A stretch of DNA of 64,000 bases from Malus domestica (GCF_042453785.1 NC_091665.1:985001-1049000), one strand, 5' to 3'. Shown: positions 11,220-22,850, counted from the stretch's first letter. The notes: generated by a model not told the origin, from the letters alone. Translations and numbers: made by a program.

Positions 11220-12512
11220 AAAAAAAAAAAACCAAAAAAACCAATTCCTACATAATCTGTAATTATTATTTTTTTTTTTTTTTTTTTTTTTGGTGCAAGT
11301 ACACAGAGAGATGTAGGATTGGGTCAACTCCACAAAACGAGTGGTACTTTTTCAGCCACAAAGACAGGAAGTACCCAACAGGGTCGAGGACAAATAGGGC
11401 TACAAATGCTGGGTTTTGGAAGGCAACAGGGCGGGACAAATGCATCAGAAACACCTTCAAGCAGATTGGCATGAGAAAAACCCTTGTTTTCTACAGAGGC
11501 AGAGCTCCCCACGGCCAAAAGACTGACTGGATTATGCACGAGTACCGCCTCGAAGATGGCGATGATCCTGATGGAAACCTATCTAGTGTATGCACTACTA
11601 TCTCCATCTCCATTTCATTTTCATCAGTCTATATCTCGATCGTCACTTTATGTTATATTATTTATAATAAGGAAATTAATTAGCTAGGGTTTAGGATTTT
11701 TGTTACCTAATATATCTTTCATTAATTCGGAGATTTTAATTGGTCACGATAAATATTGCAAACACATGCAGGAAGATGGGTGGGTGATCTGCAGGGTTTT
11801 CAAGAAGAAAAATTTATTCAAGGTTGCGAATGAAGGAGGAAGCTCTAGCATGAACTCTTCAGACCATCAGCAGCTCAAAAATACATCAAGCAACAGCCAA
11901 TTGCAAGCTCGCTCCTTCATGCATAGCCACAGAGACAACCAGTACTTACTACGCCAACAACACCATGCAGCAGCCCAAGCATTCGAGCTAAACAACAACC
12001 CAAGCCTTCACTACGCCCACCTGCAGCCACCCCCTCCCTACTCTCTTTTCCAATCCCAAGCCCTTATCCCCACCCTCGCCCACAAGCCCCTTTCCGCCTA
12101 CGACGACTACTCATCCCAGCACCCCTCCGACGATTCACCTAGCCACGGCATGGTCAAGCAGCTCATGACAAACCCTAGAGACCGCGAAAGTGGCAGTGAG
12201 GGCCTCCGGTACCAAGCTTGTGAGCCAGTGTTAGAGGTTGGCACGTGCGAACCAAACCATCAACTGAATACGGTTGCAGGAGGAGCTGGAGCAGCTGGCG
12301 GAAGAGATAATAATCATGATCACCAGGGGATGAGTGAATGGGCTATGCTCGACCGCCTGGTTACTTCTCATGACCTTGGAAATGATCAAGATTCGTCGTC
12401 CAAAGGAGCAGCCAGGTATGAGGATGCAAATGCACCCTCTTCTGTCAACCAAATTAACCCCCAGCACCTCTCGTTGCGTGGAGAGATGGATTTTTGGGGC
12501 TATGCAAAATAA
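10068..12512 (+). CDS. NAC transcription factor, BEARSKIN/SOMBRERO group
   Basis: Three exons with GT-AG borders (10068-10233, 11307-11587, 11772-12512) give 395 residues. The frame is intact through every junction (phases 1 and 0). The NAC DNA-binding domain covers about residues 6-165: subdomain A with [18 protein letters not shown], then [66 protein letters not shown] and [14 protein letters not shown]. The C-terminal half is a low-complexity Ser/Asn/Gln/His/Pro-rich activation-type region ending MDFWGYAK. The GRDKCIRN and [16 protein letters not shown] signatures fit the SMB/BRN1/BRN2 clade, nuclear factors that direct root-cap maturation and cell-wall remodelling in Arabidopsis. The exact orthologue is inference. 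The ATG at 10068 is preferred because the NAC domain starts a few residues later. Intron 1 carries (AT)n and poly-A/poly-T tracts. Confidence 0.93.
11170..11291. repeat. AT microsatellite and homopolymer tracts in NAC intron 1
   Basis: An (AT)n run spans about 11171-11212. An A-run follows at 11219-11231 and a T-run at about 11269-11291, immediately upstream of the exon 2 acceptor (AG at 11305-11306). The T-run doubles as the polypyrimidine tract. Such runs are prone to length variation. Confidence 0.9.
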
Positions 12513-12860
12513 TATGGATTAGAGCTAATTACCAAACCAAAATGGCTCTAACCATGCATATTTTATATATTAAGGCAAATATACCAAATTCGACAGCCAT
12601 GGAAGGAATTTATAGTTGTTCCTTTTAGAGAGAAATTAAAATATTGGACGTTTTTCTGGTTCTTAATGAATTTATTGTGAATTTTCAATTAATTATTTTA
12701 ATACAAAAGCACTTGATTGAAATGGTTGTCTGCATAGGCCCCTTGTGTTCTCACCTAACGGTCCATCAGGAGAAGGATTCATAATCATTTATTGTGTGCG
12801 ATCCTTATAAACCGTATATTATAAACTTAATTTTTCATATAATATTGTATCTGTAGCTAT
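12513..12860 (+). other. NAC 3' flank
   Basis: AT-rich 3' untranslated/downstream sequence of the NAC gene. I see no further gene before the LINE begins near 12861. Confidence 0.5.
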
Positions 12861-14393
12861 TACAAATGCTAAATGTGAACCCTCGCTCTAATTACAGAGC
12901 TGAGATTATACACATACATAAGTGTCTCTTTCATGGTATGAATAGCCTGCGTCTAATGCCAAAGATTCAATTTTTTTTAAGAGTGGGCCCAGATGATATA
13001 CCGATCGAAGTGTGGAAAGTTTTGGGAGAGACAGGTATAGCATGGCTCACTAACATTTTCAATAGGATTTTGAAAACAAAGAAGATGCCAAATGAGTGGC
13101 GAAAGAGCACTTTGGTGCCTATCTACAAGAATAAGGGCGACGTACAAAATTGCATGAACTATAGTGGTATTAAGCTAATGAGTCATACAATGAAGCTCTA
13201 GGAGAGAGTCATTGAGCATAGATTAAGGCAAGAGACACGGGTTTCGGACAACCAATTCGGGTTCATGCCAGGGCGCTTAACCATGGAAGCAATCTATCTC
13301 TTACGAAGATTGATGGAAAGATATAGAGAGGGGAAAAAGGATTTACACATGGTCTGTATAGATTTGGAAAAAGCGTATGATAGGGTCCCAAGAGACATTC
13401 TCTGGAGGATTTTGGAGAAGAAAGGAGTACGAGTAGCATATATCCAAGCTATAAAGGATATGTATGAAGGAGCAAAGACTGCCTTAAGAACTCATGAAGG
13501 ACAAACCAAAAGCTTCCCCATAACTGTAGGATTACATCAAGACTCATCCTTAAGTCCTTACCTTTTTGCTTTGGTAATGGATGAGTTAACAGGACATATT
13601 CAAGATGATATTCCTTGGTGTATGCTTTTCGCAGACGATATAGTGTTGATAGATGAAACTCAGGAAGGGGTAAATGTAAAGCTTAACCTTTGGAGAGAAG
13701 TGTTGGAATCTAAAGGTCTTCGTCTAAGCCGATCAAAGACGGAATATATGGAGTGCAAGTTCAGTGCAAATGGAGGCCAAAATGAGTTAGGGGTGAGGAT
13801 CGGAGATCAAGAAATACCAAAGAGCGACTGCTTTCGCTACCTAGGATCTATCTTGCAAAAGAACGGAGAATTAGATGGAGATCTCAACCATAGAATACAA
13901 GCTGGATGGATGAAGTGGAAGAGTGCATCCAGCATGTTGTGCGACCGTCGTATGCCACTGAAGCTCAAGGGAAAATTTTATAGGCCGGCGATGCTGTATG
14001 GCACAGAATGTTGGGCGGTGAAGCATCAACACGTACACAAAATGGGTGTAACGGAGATGAGGATGCTTCGTTGGATGTGTGGGCACACGAGAAAGGATAA
14101 GATTAGGAATGAGGATATCAGAGGTAAAGTATGAGTAGCCGAAATTGTAGGAAAGCTGAGAGAAAATCGGTTACGGTGGTTTGGACATGTGCAAAGAAGG
14201 CCTACTGACGCTCCGGTTCGAAGATGTGACTATAGGACAGAGGTTCAGGGCCGAAGGGGTAGAGGAAGATCTAGGAAAACTTTGGAAGAGACTCTAAGAA
14301 AAGACTTAGAGTACTTAGATCTAACGGAGGACATGACACAGGACCGAGCACAATGGCGTTCTAAGATTCATATAGCCGACCCCACTCAGTGAC
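12861..14393 (+). mobile_element. RTE-type LINE, 5'-truncated, copy 1
   Basis: One frame runs from about 12866 to 14392 and codes the reverse transcriptase of a plant non-LTR element. It includes a GPDDIPIEVWK start of the RT domain, [29 protein letters not shown], the catalytic FADD (in [12 protein letters not shown]), LSRSKTEYM and YLGSIL. A conserved C-terminal part reads RWFGHVQRRP and RKDLEYLDLTEDM, then IADPTQ. Only two stops interrupt it: TAG at 13199-13201 and TGA at 14132-14134. The endonuclease domain is missing, so the copy is 5' truncated. The usual family tail (CCCACTTAGTGGGATAAGGC plus TTG repeats, seen at 18430-18475) is cut off at CCCACTCAG, where LARD copy 2 begins. Confidence 0.85.
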
Positions 14394-14653
14394 TTGGATT
14401 TTTCAAGTCTCCAATCGAGAAGTTTTCCTCACTCGAGAAATTAAGGGAACACTACCTCAACCTACATGCTTCACTCACAAAGCTTCAACATACAAGGTTC
14501 AACAAAAGAAAAATTCAAACAACTTAGTGAAGAAGGCTTTGGTGTATTTAATACAATACGTTGAAATGAAGCAAAGCTTATTTATTGATATCTCCGATAA
14601 GTTACAAATATGTACATATACATGAGTCAAAATAAACAAACAAGAGAGGGCAT

Positions 14654-15334
14654 TCACAAAGGTTGCTTAGGAGAAGTCTCAGCAGTCGGTAGAGCCCTAG
14701 AAAGAGAAGGCACCGGAGGTTGATCACTCGGAGCCTCAGTACTGGACAGAACCCTAGAAGGAAGAGGCATCGGAGGCTGATCATTTGGAGCTTCATTACG
14801 CGGTACAACCCCAGAAGACGAAGGCAATAAATGCCTTTGGAACACACCCACAAACCTCTGATGATCAAGTAAAATCTGACCATCAGATTCCTTCATCTGG
14901 TCAAGCTTCCTCTTCATGTTTGTAACATAGTCATGTGCGAGCCTATGCAACTATTTATTCTCATGCTTGAGCCCTCTAATCTCCTGCTTGAGGCTCATCA
15001 CTTCAGCCGCCAATGATTCAACTTGGCGGGTTCAAGCAAATAGGCGTTAGGCCATATTCGACACAGAATCTGCACACTAAACATTGAGAGCTAGAGAATC
15101 CTTAACAGCCAACTCATCAGACCATTTGGAAAGAAGTCTGTTATCTTTGGGAGTGAGATTGTTCCTGGCCACCACCGCAGCGGTCATATCATTCTTCATC
15201 ACAGAATCCCCAACGGTAAGACGACCAGTAGGGGATAAGAAGGATGGGCGCCATATGTTGTCTAGAGAAGGCGCGGCTGCATCTTCACCAAGGTTCAAGT
15301 CAAAACAACGGTCGGAAGGGCCAGACATTTTCAA
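14654..15334 (-). pseudogene. Antisense coiled-coil / proline-rich ORF of LARD copy 2
   Basis: The start is ATG near 15334 (MKMSGPSD) or two codons later, giving a protein of about 226 residues that ends QPL at 14654. The order matches copy 1: acidic N-terminus with FDLNLGED, DNIWRPSFL, coiled coil with LKHEN and LAHDYVTNMKRKLDQM, QRFVGVFQRHLLP, then proline-rich repeats. Four in-frame stops lie between 14950 and 15077. Each is one C-to-T change away from a Gln or Arg codon (TAG, TAA, TGA, TAG). A TATA motif (TTTATAAAGGC on the minus strand, near 15433-15445) lies about 100 bp upstream. The function is unknown to me. Confidence 0.6.
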
Positions 15335-16019
15335 AGGTGTTGAAGAGAGAAGAGGTCGGACAAATCAAGATCTTAGAATTGCAAGAATGAAGCTTCTACT
15401 GGTGGAGATTCAAGTGTGCTTTGGAACTTAATGCCAGCCTTTATAAAAATCTACACTCGACGGAGCTTCAGAAATCGAAGAGGCGCCTGCTCAGAAATCG
15501 AAGAGGCGTTTGCTTTCTCAAAAGCTGGGCTGCTCAGAGACCACGAGGGCCGATCTCAGAAATCGAAGAGGCACCTGCTTTCTCAGCCTTGTCAGCACCT
15601 GTCACATGCACACTTAGCTTTGCGAAAATTACGGGCAATCTGTCGAAGATTTCTGGTGAAGTAGAAAGCACGCGAATCTTACTGTTCAATCATCCACTTT
15701 CCACACACAACATCAGCTCATGGGTACCACAGATAACTTTGTCAAAGATCTCTGACAAAGTTTAGACACGTAAAGCTTGCAGTTCCCACTATATCGCTAT
15801 GACCAAGAAGGGTAAAAAAATAGCAAAGAAACAGCACTAACAAAGTTTAGACACATAAAGTTTGAAGGTTTAGCTACCATATTATTACCCACAAGGGTAA
15901 GGAATAACACCACTGTTGGATAATTGGAAAGTCCCTGTGTGTCAACCTCTGTGCTCTGTGGCAAGGTAGACTAGCAAAAATGCCCAACCTTTACTCACAT
16001 TCGAGAAAACACCTCAACA

Positions 16020-16320
16020 AGATTGCTTGCTCCAAAATCGAAGAGGCACCGCCCTTCGAATCTCGAGAGCCAGACTCCTAACAGGATTACTTTCTAAAAA
16101 ATCGAAAAAACAACGGCAGGATTGCTTTCTCAAAAATCGAAGAGGCACCGTTCTCCGAATCTCGAGAGCCAGATCCCCAACAGGATCACTTGTTCGAAAA
16201 CCGAAGAGGCATCGCTTTCTCAACTTCGAGAGCCAGATCTCCTTGGATAAAGCTTGTCTGTAATCTTCACACGCAACATCAGCTTTCCAGATACCACAGA
16301 TCAGAGTTAAAACACATGAA
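16020..16320 (-). repeat. ~60-bp repeat region of LARD copy 2
   Basis: This is the inverted counterpart of the 5455-6225 repeat block, with units containing AAAAATCGAAGAGGCACCG. It has fewer units than copy 1, so the array length differs between copies of the element. Confidence 0.65.
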
Positions 16321-17795
16321 GCTGGCAGCTCCCACTACAGTGTTATGACCAAGAAGGGTAAAGGAATAGCATTACTACTTGTTGTTAGGGAGACTCCTAT
16401 ATATCTCGACCTCCATCCTCAACGGACAGGCAGACCTGCAAAAATGCTCAACCTTTCCTCATATCTGAGAGGGCACTCCCAAAGAAGCCTCTCGAAATAC
16501 TCAGCTTTCTTTCCCCCCGATAATACCTCTGCAAACAAGCTACACCAGAGCAAGAATATCTCATATCATCAGGGTTAAAAGCAAGAGTATCCCATATCAT
16601 GCTTTTTCCCTATCTTTTCCTTTGGCCTTATTCTTACCTGCAAGACAAGGAGAAAGAGAGTAATCAGTCAGCACTTAGAATCAAGCTTCCAGTCAGGAAC
16701 TGACTGCCTGGAACCCCTTACCTGATTACTTACCTGGCATTGCTCCGGAGTACTCATCTTCAACATCTTATGCTTCTAGAGAAGATACCACATCTGCCTG
16801 AGGAACAGATAGGGCAAGTGAGAAGGATACAAGGAAGCATGTGGAGACAAGTGTAACTGAACACGTGTCGATACTTCCACTACTTTGTCAACAGCAAAAG
16901 TATCCCATATCAGCATGGTCAAACGTACTCTAGATTTGATGGACTTGTTTTGACCCTCAAATTCTTCAGTCGGCCTTATACTCTGGAGGTAACCAGAAAA
17001 CCCTCCAGCCCAGTTCAAGAATAAGCCTGTGGAAAGTTACTTCTTCAAAAGCAAAAGTATCTCATATCATCTCTTCTTCTTTTCTTCTTTTTATCCTTCA
17101 TGCTGCCTGCAAGATAAGGAGAATAAGAACAATCAGCCGGAACTCGAAATCAAACTTCTGATCTGGGAGTGATTGCTTGGAGCTCTGATTACTTACCTTG
17201 TCTGTCACCTCTTTCAGCAGATCCCCTAGCTCGGCGACTTGGGGGACTCTTGCTACATGGTTTGTATCGCGCTTGACCAAGCCTGAAACTACAAGTAAGC
17301 TTCAAATGAAATTGATACATTACCTTGTGCATCTCCACCAGTTAAAGATACCACCCCTGGACGGAGGAAGAGTACTTCCAGAGAAGATGCCACATCTACC
17401 TATAAGACAGATAAGGCAAGTGCGACACGTGTCAACATCAGAAGCCAATCACAACACGACATGTGTCAATGTCAGAACAAGGCTAGAAACTCTCTTCTAT
17501 AAAAGGAGATCATTCTCCCAAAATATTTCTTAATGCCATTTGTACTAAATCATTCACTTGTACCCATTAAAGGAGAGTTTGAACCTATGTACTTGTGTAA
17601 ACCCTTCACAATTAATGAGAACTCCTCTACTCTGTGGACGTAGCCAATCTGGGTGAACCACGTACATCTTGTGTTTGCTCTCCTGTCTCTATCCTTTTAC
17701 ATACTTATCCACACTAATGACTGGAGCAATCTAGCGAAGGTCACAAACTTAATACTTTCTGTTGTACCAAAGTTCTCACTGATTTTGTGCATCAA

Positions 17796-18476
17796 CAATC
17801 CTTAAGTCCTTACCTTTTTGCATTGGTAATGGATGAGTTAACAGGACATATTCAAGATGTTATTCCTTGGTGTACGCTTTTCGCAGACGATATAGGGTTG
17901 ATAGATGAAACTCAGGAAGAGGTAAATGCGAAGCTTAACCTTTGGAAAGAAGTGTTGGAATCTAAAGGTCTTCGCCTAAGCCGATCAAAAACAGAATATA
18001 TGGAATACAAACGGGATGGATGAAGTGGAAGAGTGCATCCGGCATGTTGTGTGACCGTTGTATGCCACTGAAGCTCAAGGGAAAATTTTATAGGACGGCA
18101 ATAAGGTCGGCGATGTTGTATGGCACAGAATGTTGGGCGGTGAAGTATCAACACGTACACAAAATGGGTGTAGCGGAGATGAGGATGCTTCGTTGGAGGT
18201 GTAGGCTCATGAGAAAGGATAAGATTAGGAATGAGTGGGTTGGACATGTGCAAAGAAGGCCTACTGACGCTCTAGTTTGAAGATGTGACTACAGGACAGA
18301 CGTTCAGGGCCGAAGGGGTAGAGGAAGACCTAGGAAAACTTTGGAAGAGACCCTAAGAAAAGACTTAGAGTACTTGGATCTAACGGAGGACATGACACAA
18401 AACCGAGTGCAATGACGTTCTAGGATTCACATAGCCGACCCCACTTAGTGGGAAAAGGCTTTGTTGTTGTTGTTCT
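17796..18476 (+). mobile_element. RTE-type LINE, partial copy 2 with intact tail
   Basis: The LINE sequence restarts directly after the LTR end, at the codons for SLSPYLF (matching 13543 in copy 1). It runs through FADD (FADDIGLID) to the 3' end CCCACTTAGTGGGAAAAGGC followed by TTG repeats (about 18435-18475). A short deletion after LSRSKTEYM removes the segment around YLGSIL, and the frame is broken. The tail of TTG repeats is characteristic of plant RTE elements. Copies 1 and 2 overlap in content, so they are not two halves of a single interrupted LINE. Confidence 0.85.
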
Positions 18477-19541
18477 CCTGTTTTTTCTTTTTCTTTTTCT
18501 CCGAGTGAGTTTGCACTAATAGTGTTTGCCAGCTCCATCATCTCCATGGCTTCCCTGTAAAACATATAGAGAATTTGATTATGAACTTTGAATATTATAT
18601 CACAGTACCAAGTTAACCACTTACCTGTAGACGATGACATGCTTGTTGGGATTAGAGTTCTTCTGCAGCTCTCCTCTTCAGTATGCAAGGTCTCAAGAAT
18701 AGGGTTTGAGTTTCTGTAATCTTGCGTAATCAGAGAGAGTGCAGAGACCCTAATACATATACCATACATAGTGGTAATCAACTAGGACTCTTCCCATTGA
18801 GTAATCCTGATTGATCTCAACCTTATCACTATGAATTCCTTTATTCATATTAGCTAGAAAGACTTCTAGTAATATCATGAATGTTCCGGCTAATGAATCC
18901 TAACATACATGTTCCTTATCAGCTCAGAAACATTGTCAATCTTGATCTCTAATATTCCCACGTGAATAACAAGTGCTAACCAAGTATATAGCTCTCATCA
19001 GAACTTACATTCTCTCACTAGAGGTACACTTGGTTAACCATTGCTAACCTTAATGCGAGATTATTCTTAAATGGCCACAAAATCAATATTGACACAAATC
19101 ATGATTCCAGGCTTAGGTCATTAACCAGCATCTGTAAAGGACTAAAAGGTAACATACTCTTTATCTTGAATAATATTCCCATAATCACATTTACAAAGCT
19201 GACTAACACATTAAACCCCAACGAGATATGAAATTATAGTATTGAAAATGTCTGCAAATGTATTTATCATCATCTTAATACATGGTCCTCCTTCGAATTG
19301 AAAAATAATTCATCTTGATGGTTGTTAATCTTGATAACAATTGCACATATTGTCATACCATTATGCAAATAAAAATATATACGAACATTCTCGACTAAAC
19401 TGCATATTGAAGGGAAAACTTTGACAACCTCACAGTTTCAACTTTATTAGTCAAGAATCCTTAGTAGTCTTTAAATAAGATAAACAAACAACCTTGGCAA
19501 CTAGAAAACAAGAAAATTCTTTAAATAATACTTAGCTCCCA

Positions 19542-20243
19542 CTAGTCAGCTGCATCGAAACTTGCCAAAACACCCATCTTTGCGACATGCTTCTTGAAAA
19601 CTGAAACTAGTACAGCCTTGTTCAAAGGATCAGCAATCATAGCCCCAGTTTCTAAGTAGTTGATCTTTATTAATCCAGCCATCACCTTCTCTCGAGCAAT
19701 AAGATACTTAATATCCAAGTTCCTTGTTGCTGAAGATCTTTTGTTATTCTTGGTGAAGAATATGGCTGCATTATTGTCACAGAAAAGCTGAATTGGTCTT
19801 GAAATTGAATCAACCACTTTCAGACCTGGGATGAAATTTTTCAACCAAATAGCTTGATCAATGGCTTCACAACAAGAAAGATATTCAGCCACCATGGTCG
19901 AAGCTGCCACATTCGCTTGCTTTACACTTCTCCAAGAAATAGCACCGCTTGCCATTGTGAAAACAAACCCCAATGTGGATTTAAGATCATCTGGACACCC
20001 AGCGAAGTCTGAGTCACTATAACCCTCAAATACAAGATTATCAGTGTTTCTGTAAACCAACATGTGTTCTTTGGTCTTCTGGAGATACCATAAAACTCTT
20101 TTTGCTGCATTCCAGTGAGCTTCACCCGCGCAAGATTGAAATCTGCCAAGCACACTTATCTTGAAGGCAAGATCAGGTCGTGTGCACACTTGTGCATACA
20201 TCAGGGTTCCAACAAGAGAAGCATATGGTCTTTCCTCCATGTT
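19542..20243 (-). pseudogene. Copia RNase H domain (element 18556-28348)
   Basis: The frame starts at about YASLVGTLMYAQVCTRPDLAF, the join of RT and RNase H in Copia polyproteins. It then shows the RNase H signatures GYSDSDFAGC, KSTLGFVF, VAASTMVAEYLSCCEA and FCDNNAAIF, and ends in the usual ADPLNKA segment. DSD, E and D acidic positions are kept. The frame is open for 232 codons but separated from RT by a stop and frame change near 20244-20271. Confidence 0.85.
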
Positions 20244-20270
20244 TTTCTTCTCTAAATCGGTTTTAGGGCA

Positions 20271-21088
20271 CTAAGACTTGCTTAGTTTATCACCCTTTGA
20301 GATCGGCATTTCTATGGTTCCACAAGAAGACATGTTGAACCTTTTAAGAACCTTTTCGATATATCCTTTTTGTGACAGCCCTAGTAATCCCCTCCTTCTA
20401 TCTCTTTTAATTTCAATTCCAAGAACATATGTTGCTTCCCCGAGATCCTTCATTTCGAAATTCTTCTGCAAGAATGTTTTAGTTTCATTTAACAAACATG
20501 CAGCATTGGTGGCAAGGAGAATGTCGTCCACATAAAGAACAAGTATGATAAAATTGCTCCCACTGATCTTCATGTAGATGCAAGCATCAGAGGGATTTTC
20601 AATGAAACCATACTCTTTCACCACCCTCTGAAACTTAAGATACCACTGTCTCGATGCTTGCTTGAGGCCGTAGATAGATTTCTTCAACTTGCAGATTAGT
20701 TTCTCCTTTCCTTCTTCTATAAACCCTTATGGTTGTCTCATATATATATTCTCATCTAAATCACCATTTAAGAACGCAGTTTTAACGTCCATTTGGTGTA
20801 AAATTAAATCATAATGAGCAACAATCGCCATGATCACCCTAAACGCATCCTTGGTTGACACAGGGCTGAAAGTTTCTTTGTAATCGACACCCTCTCTTTG
20901 AGTGAATCCCTTGGCTACAAGTCGTGCTTTGTGTCTCTCCACATTTCCATTTGAATCTTTCTTTGCCTTGAATACCCACTTACACCCTATTGGTTTCATT
21001 TCTTCCTTTTGCTCTACTAATTCCCATACCTCATTGTTCTTCATCGAATTTAGCTTACATTGCATAGCTTCCAACCACTTTTCAGAGT
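20271..21088 (-). pseudogene. Copia reverse transcriptase domain (element 18556-28348)
   Basis: The minus strand shows GCKWVFKAKKDSNG, RLVAKGFTQREGVDY, HQMDVKTAFLNGDL, then KKSIYGLKQASRQWY, the catalytic LYVDDILLA and YVLGIEI. The two parts (20727-21074 and 20271-20687) are in different frames with a short break near 20690-20726. The upstream boundary at 21088 is where the nested LTR element entered. Confidence 0.87.
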
Positions 21089-21701
21089 TGTTTATACCAT
21101 ATTTAGGGCCTCGTATTTAGACCTCGTATAAATACTCGGGGGACTTAAATGTAATTATGTAATAAAGGAAGGGGCAAATATGTAATTAGGGGAGGAGCCC
21201 TTATTCTATAAAAGGGCCTCCTCACCTTCACAAACCCTAAGCCTCTCCTATCTAGAGCAAAGCTTTCACACTCTCTCCCTCACTTCTCAGAGAAATACAA
21301 TACAATCAGTGTAGACGTAGCCCAAACCTTGGGGTGAACCACGATACATCTTGTGTTCTTTACATTTCTTGCAAATTCATGGTCAGATTTACGTTGTTCC
21401 AAGACCTCCGGTTTTGTGCATTGACATTTGGCACCGTCTGTGGGAAACGACACGAAAAGTTATGTCGGTTCTCCTTCATTTTTTCATCTCACCACCATGA
21501 ATCTGCAAAAACCTAAGAACCAAATACCTACACAGTCACTGCAAAATCCATACACTCTTCCTCCCACTCATTTCTTATTCAATTATTCATCCTCCATTTC
21601 AACTAAATAAGCCTAAATGATTACCTGAAAATCCAAAGATACCCAAATCCATCTTGCTGCTCTCTCTCTCATCCACACACATAGTGGTTTCAAAAAAGAC
21701 A

Positions 21702-22394
21702 ATGAAATCAGTTCAGAAATCATTGCAAATCCTGTCTCGTGCCTCAAAATTCACAACCACACCACTCTCATTTTCCATCTCCTCTTCAGCTTCTGAGCCA
21801 ATCACTGCACCAAAACCAACCAAGCAACCCCAACCTGATAGCCTAACCCAAGAAGATTTCACAAAGATCAACCTCATACTCCCGCACCTCTGCCTCTTGA
21901 ACCACCTCGACACGGCAACCCATCTCGCCATCACCGCCCTGCTCGTAAACCCACCTCTCGAATCCGTCTCAAGCACAACCCACATTCGCATCCCCACCTT
22001 ACGCCCATCGCAACCATGCCCATTGCCTCATACATTAAGAAAAACAGACCCAGAAAGGCATTCAAGGTGTTTAGCTGGTTGGTGAGGCCAGGGTCCCAGT
22101 GTGGGCTCGATGAGAGATTTTGTGAGGTTTTTGGTTAATGGGATTTGTAGGAAAGGGATGGTTCGTGAGGGTTTGAAGTTTCAAAGGGCAATGCTAGGTG
22201 CGAATATCATGCCGGGAGGCGGTGTGAGGAAGTGGGCTTATAGGGGGTTGTTGAGGGAGGCTAGGATTAAGGAGGCGGTGGAGTTGAATGAGGTTTTAGG
22301 GTGGGTCGGACTTGGGGCGAATGATGATGAATCAGAGGGTGTGAAGAAGGTTTTGGCTTTGTTGGATCACATGATTTTCAGTTGTACAGACTAA
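21702..22394 (+). pseudogene. Captured pentatricopeptide-repeat-type gene fragment
   Basis: The piece starts at an ATG with a mitochondrial/plastid-presequence-like N-terminus (Ser/Arg-rich, few acidic residues). It continues with LTQEDFTKINLILPHLCLL and, after a frame change, RKAFKVFSWLVRPG and GLDERFCEV, then NGICRKGMVREGLKF and EARIKEAVELNE. The helical periodicity and the NGICRKGM...EGLKF pattern fit plant PPR proteins, which bind organellar RNA. At least two frameshifts break it (near 21975-22025 and 22125). It is in the same orientation as the LTRs. PPR genes are mostly intronless, so the absence of introns does not show capture through RNA. Confidence 0.6.
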
Positions 22395-22850
22395 AGCAGG
22401 TATAGATTTCTGGATTACTACTTGCATTGGCACCGATTGAGTGATCTTCGCCTAGTTGAAACCGAAGCAAAAGCGAAACTGTCCGAAGGAACACATGTGA
22501 CAGGTGACGAATCTTTCCCATGGCAGAGGAAGGAAAGCCAGATGCCCAACTATTTTAGCTCCTCTTTGGTGTCCTCCAACAAGTGGAAGCATGGATCAAT
22601 GAAGAAGAAGTTGAATTGCGTTCAAAAAATTGAAGCCCTTGGATTGGAGGTTACAAAACTTCTGTCGCAGTCAACGCAACATCTGGACGAGTTGGAAATA
22701 GCCAAGGATTTGGATAAATTATCAGCAAAGTTGGATGATGTGGATGAGATGATTTCTTCAGCGATGGCTACAGATCCCAACGACAGATGACAGCATAAAA
22801 AGCAAAAGAGAAAGGCAGTGGGAAACAAAGTGAAAAAGGAAAAGGAAAAT
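22395..22850 (+). pseudogene. Second captured fragment, unknown origin
   Basis: After the PPR-like stop, an AG (in AAAGCAG, near 22400) is followed by an open frame, HWHRLSDLRLVETEAKAKL. It continues with a basic segment (KWKHGSMKKKLN), an amphipathic helical part (IEALGLEVTKLLSQ...LDKLSAKLDDVDEMI) and a Lys-rich tail. A stop lies at about 22788-22790. I do not recognise the family. Its join to the PPR-like piece at a splice-acceptor-like AG suggests it was a separate exon or gene. Confidence 0.4.

Larger units (their letters stand above)
14391..17795 (+). mobile_element. Non-autonomous large LTR element (LARD-like), copy 2
   Basis: A right-hand LTR in plus orientation spans 17258-17795 (TGGTTTGTATCG to GCATCAACA, 538 bp). 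It shares its last ~400 bp with the 515-bp LTR of copy 1 but has a different first ~160 bp. A purine stretch (ACTTGGGGGACTC) precedes it. The interior is colinear with copy 1, read in the opposite genomic direction. The left end lacks the 5' LTR and starts inside the interior at CCACTCAGTGACTTGG. It carries the antisense coding unit on the minus strand. No retroelement enzyme is encoded. Confidence 0.75.

Noticed and set aside
11151..11472. Minus-strand frames over NAC exon 2 and intron 1
   Set aside because: Shadow frames of the NAC exon and of microsatellite runs.
18380..18781. 133-codon minus frame spanning LTR and LINE tail
   Set aside because: Crosses the border of two mobile elements and has no domain; the homologous frame at 27818-28120 is the other LTR copy.
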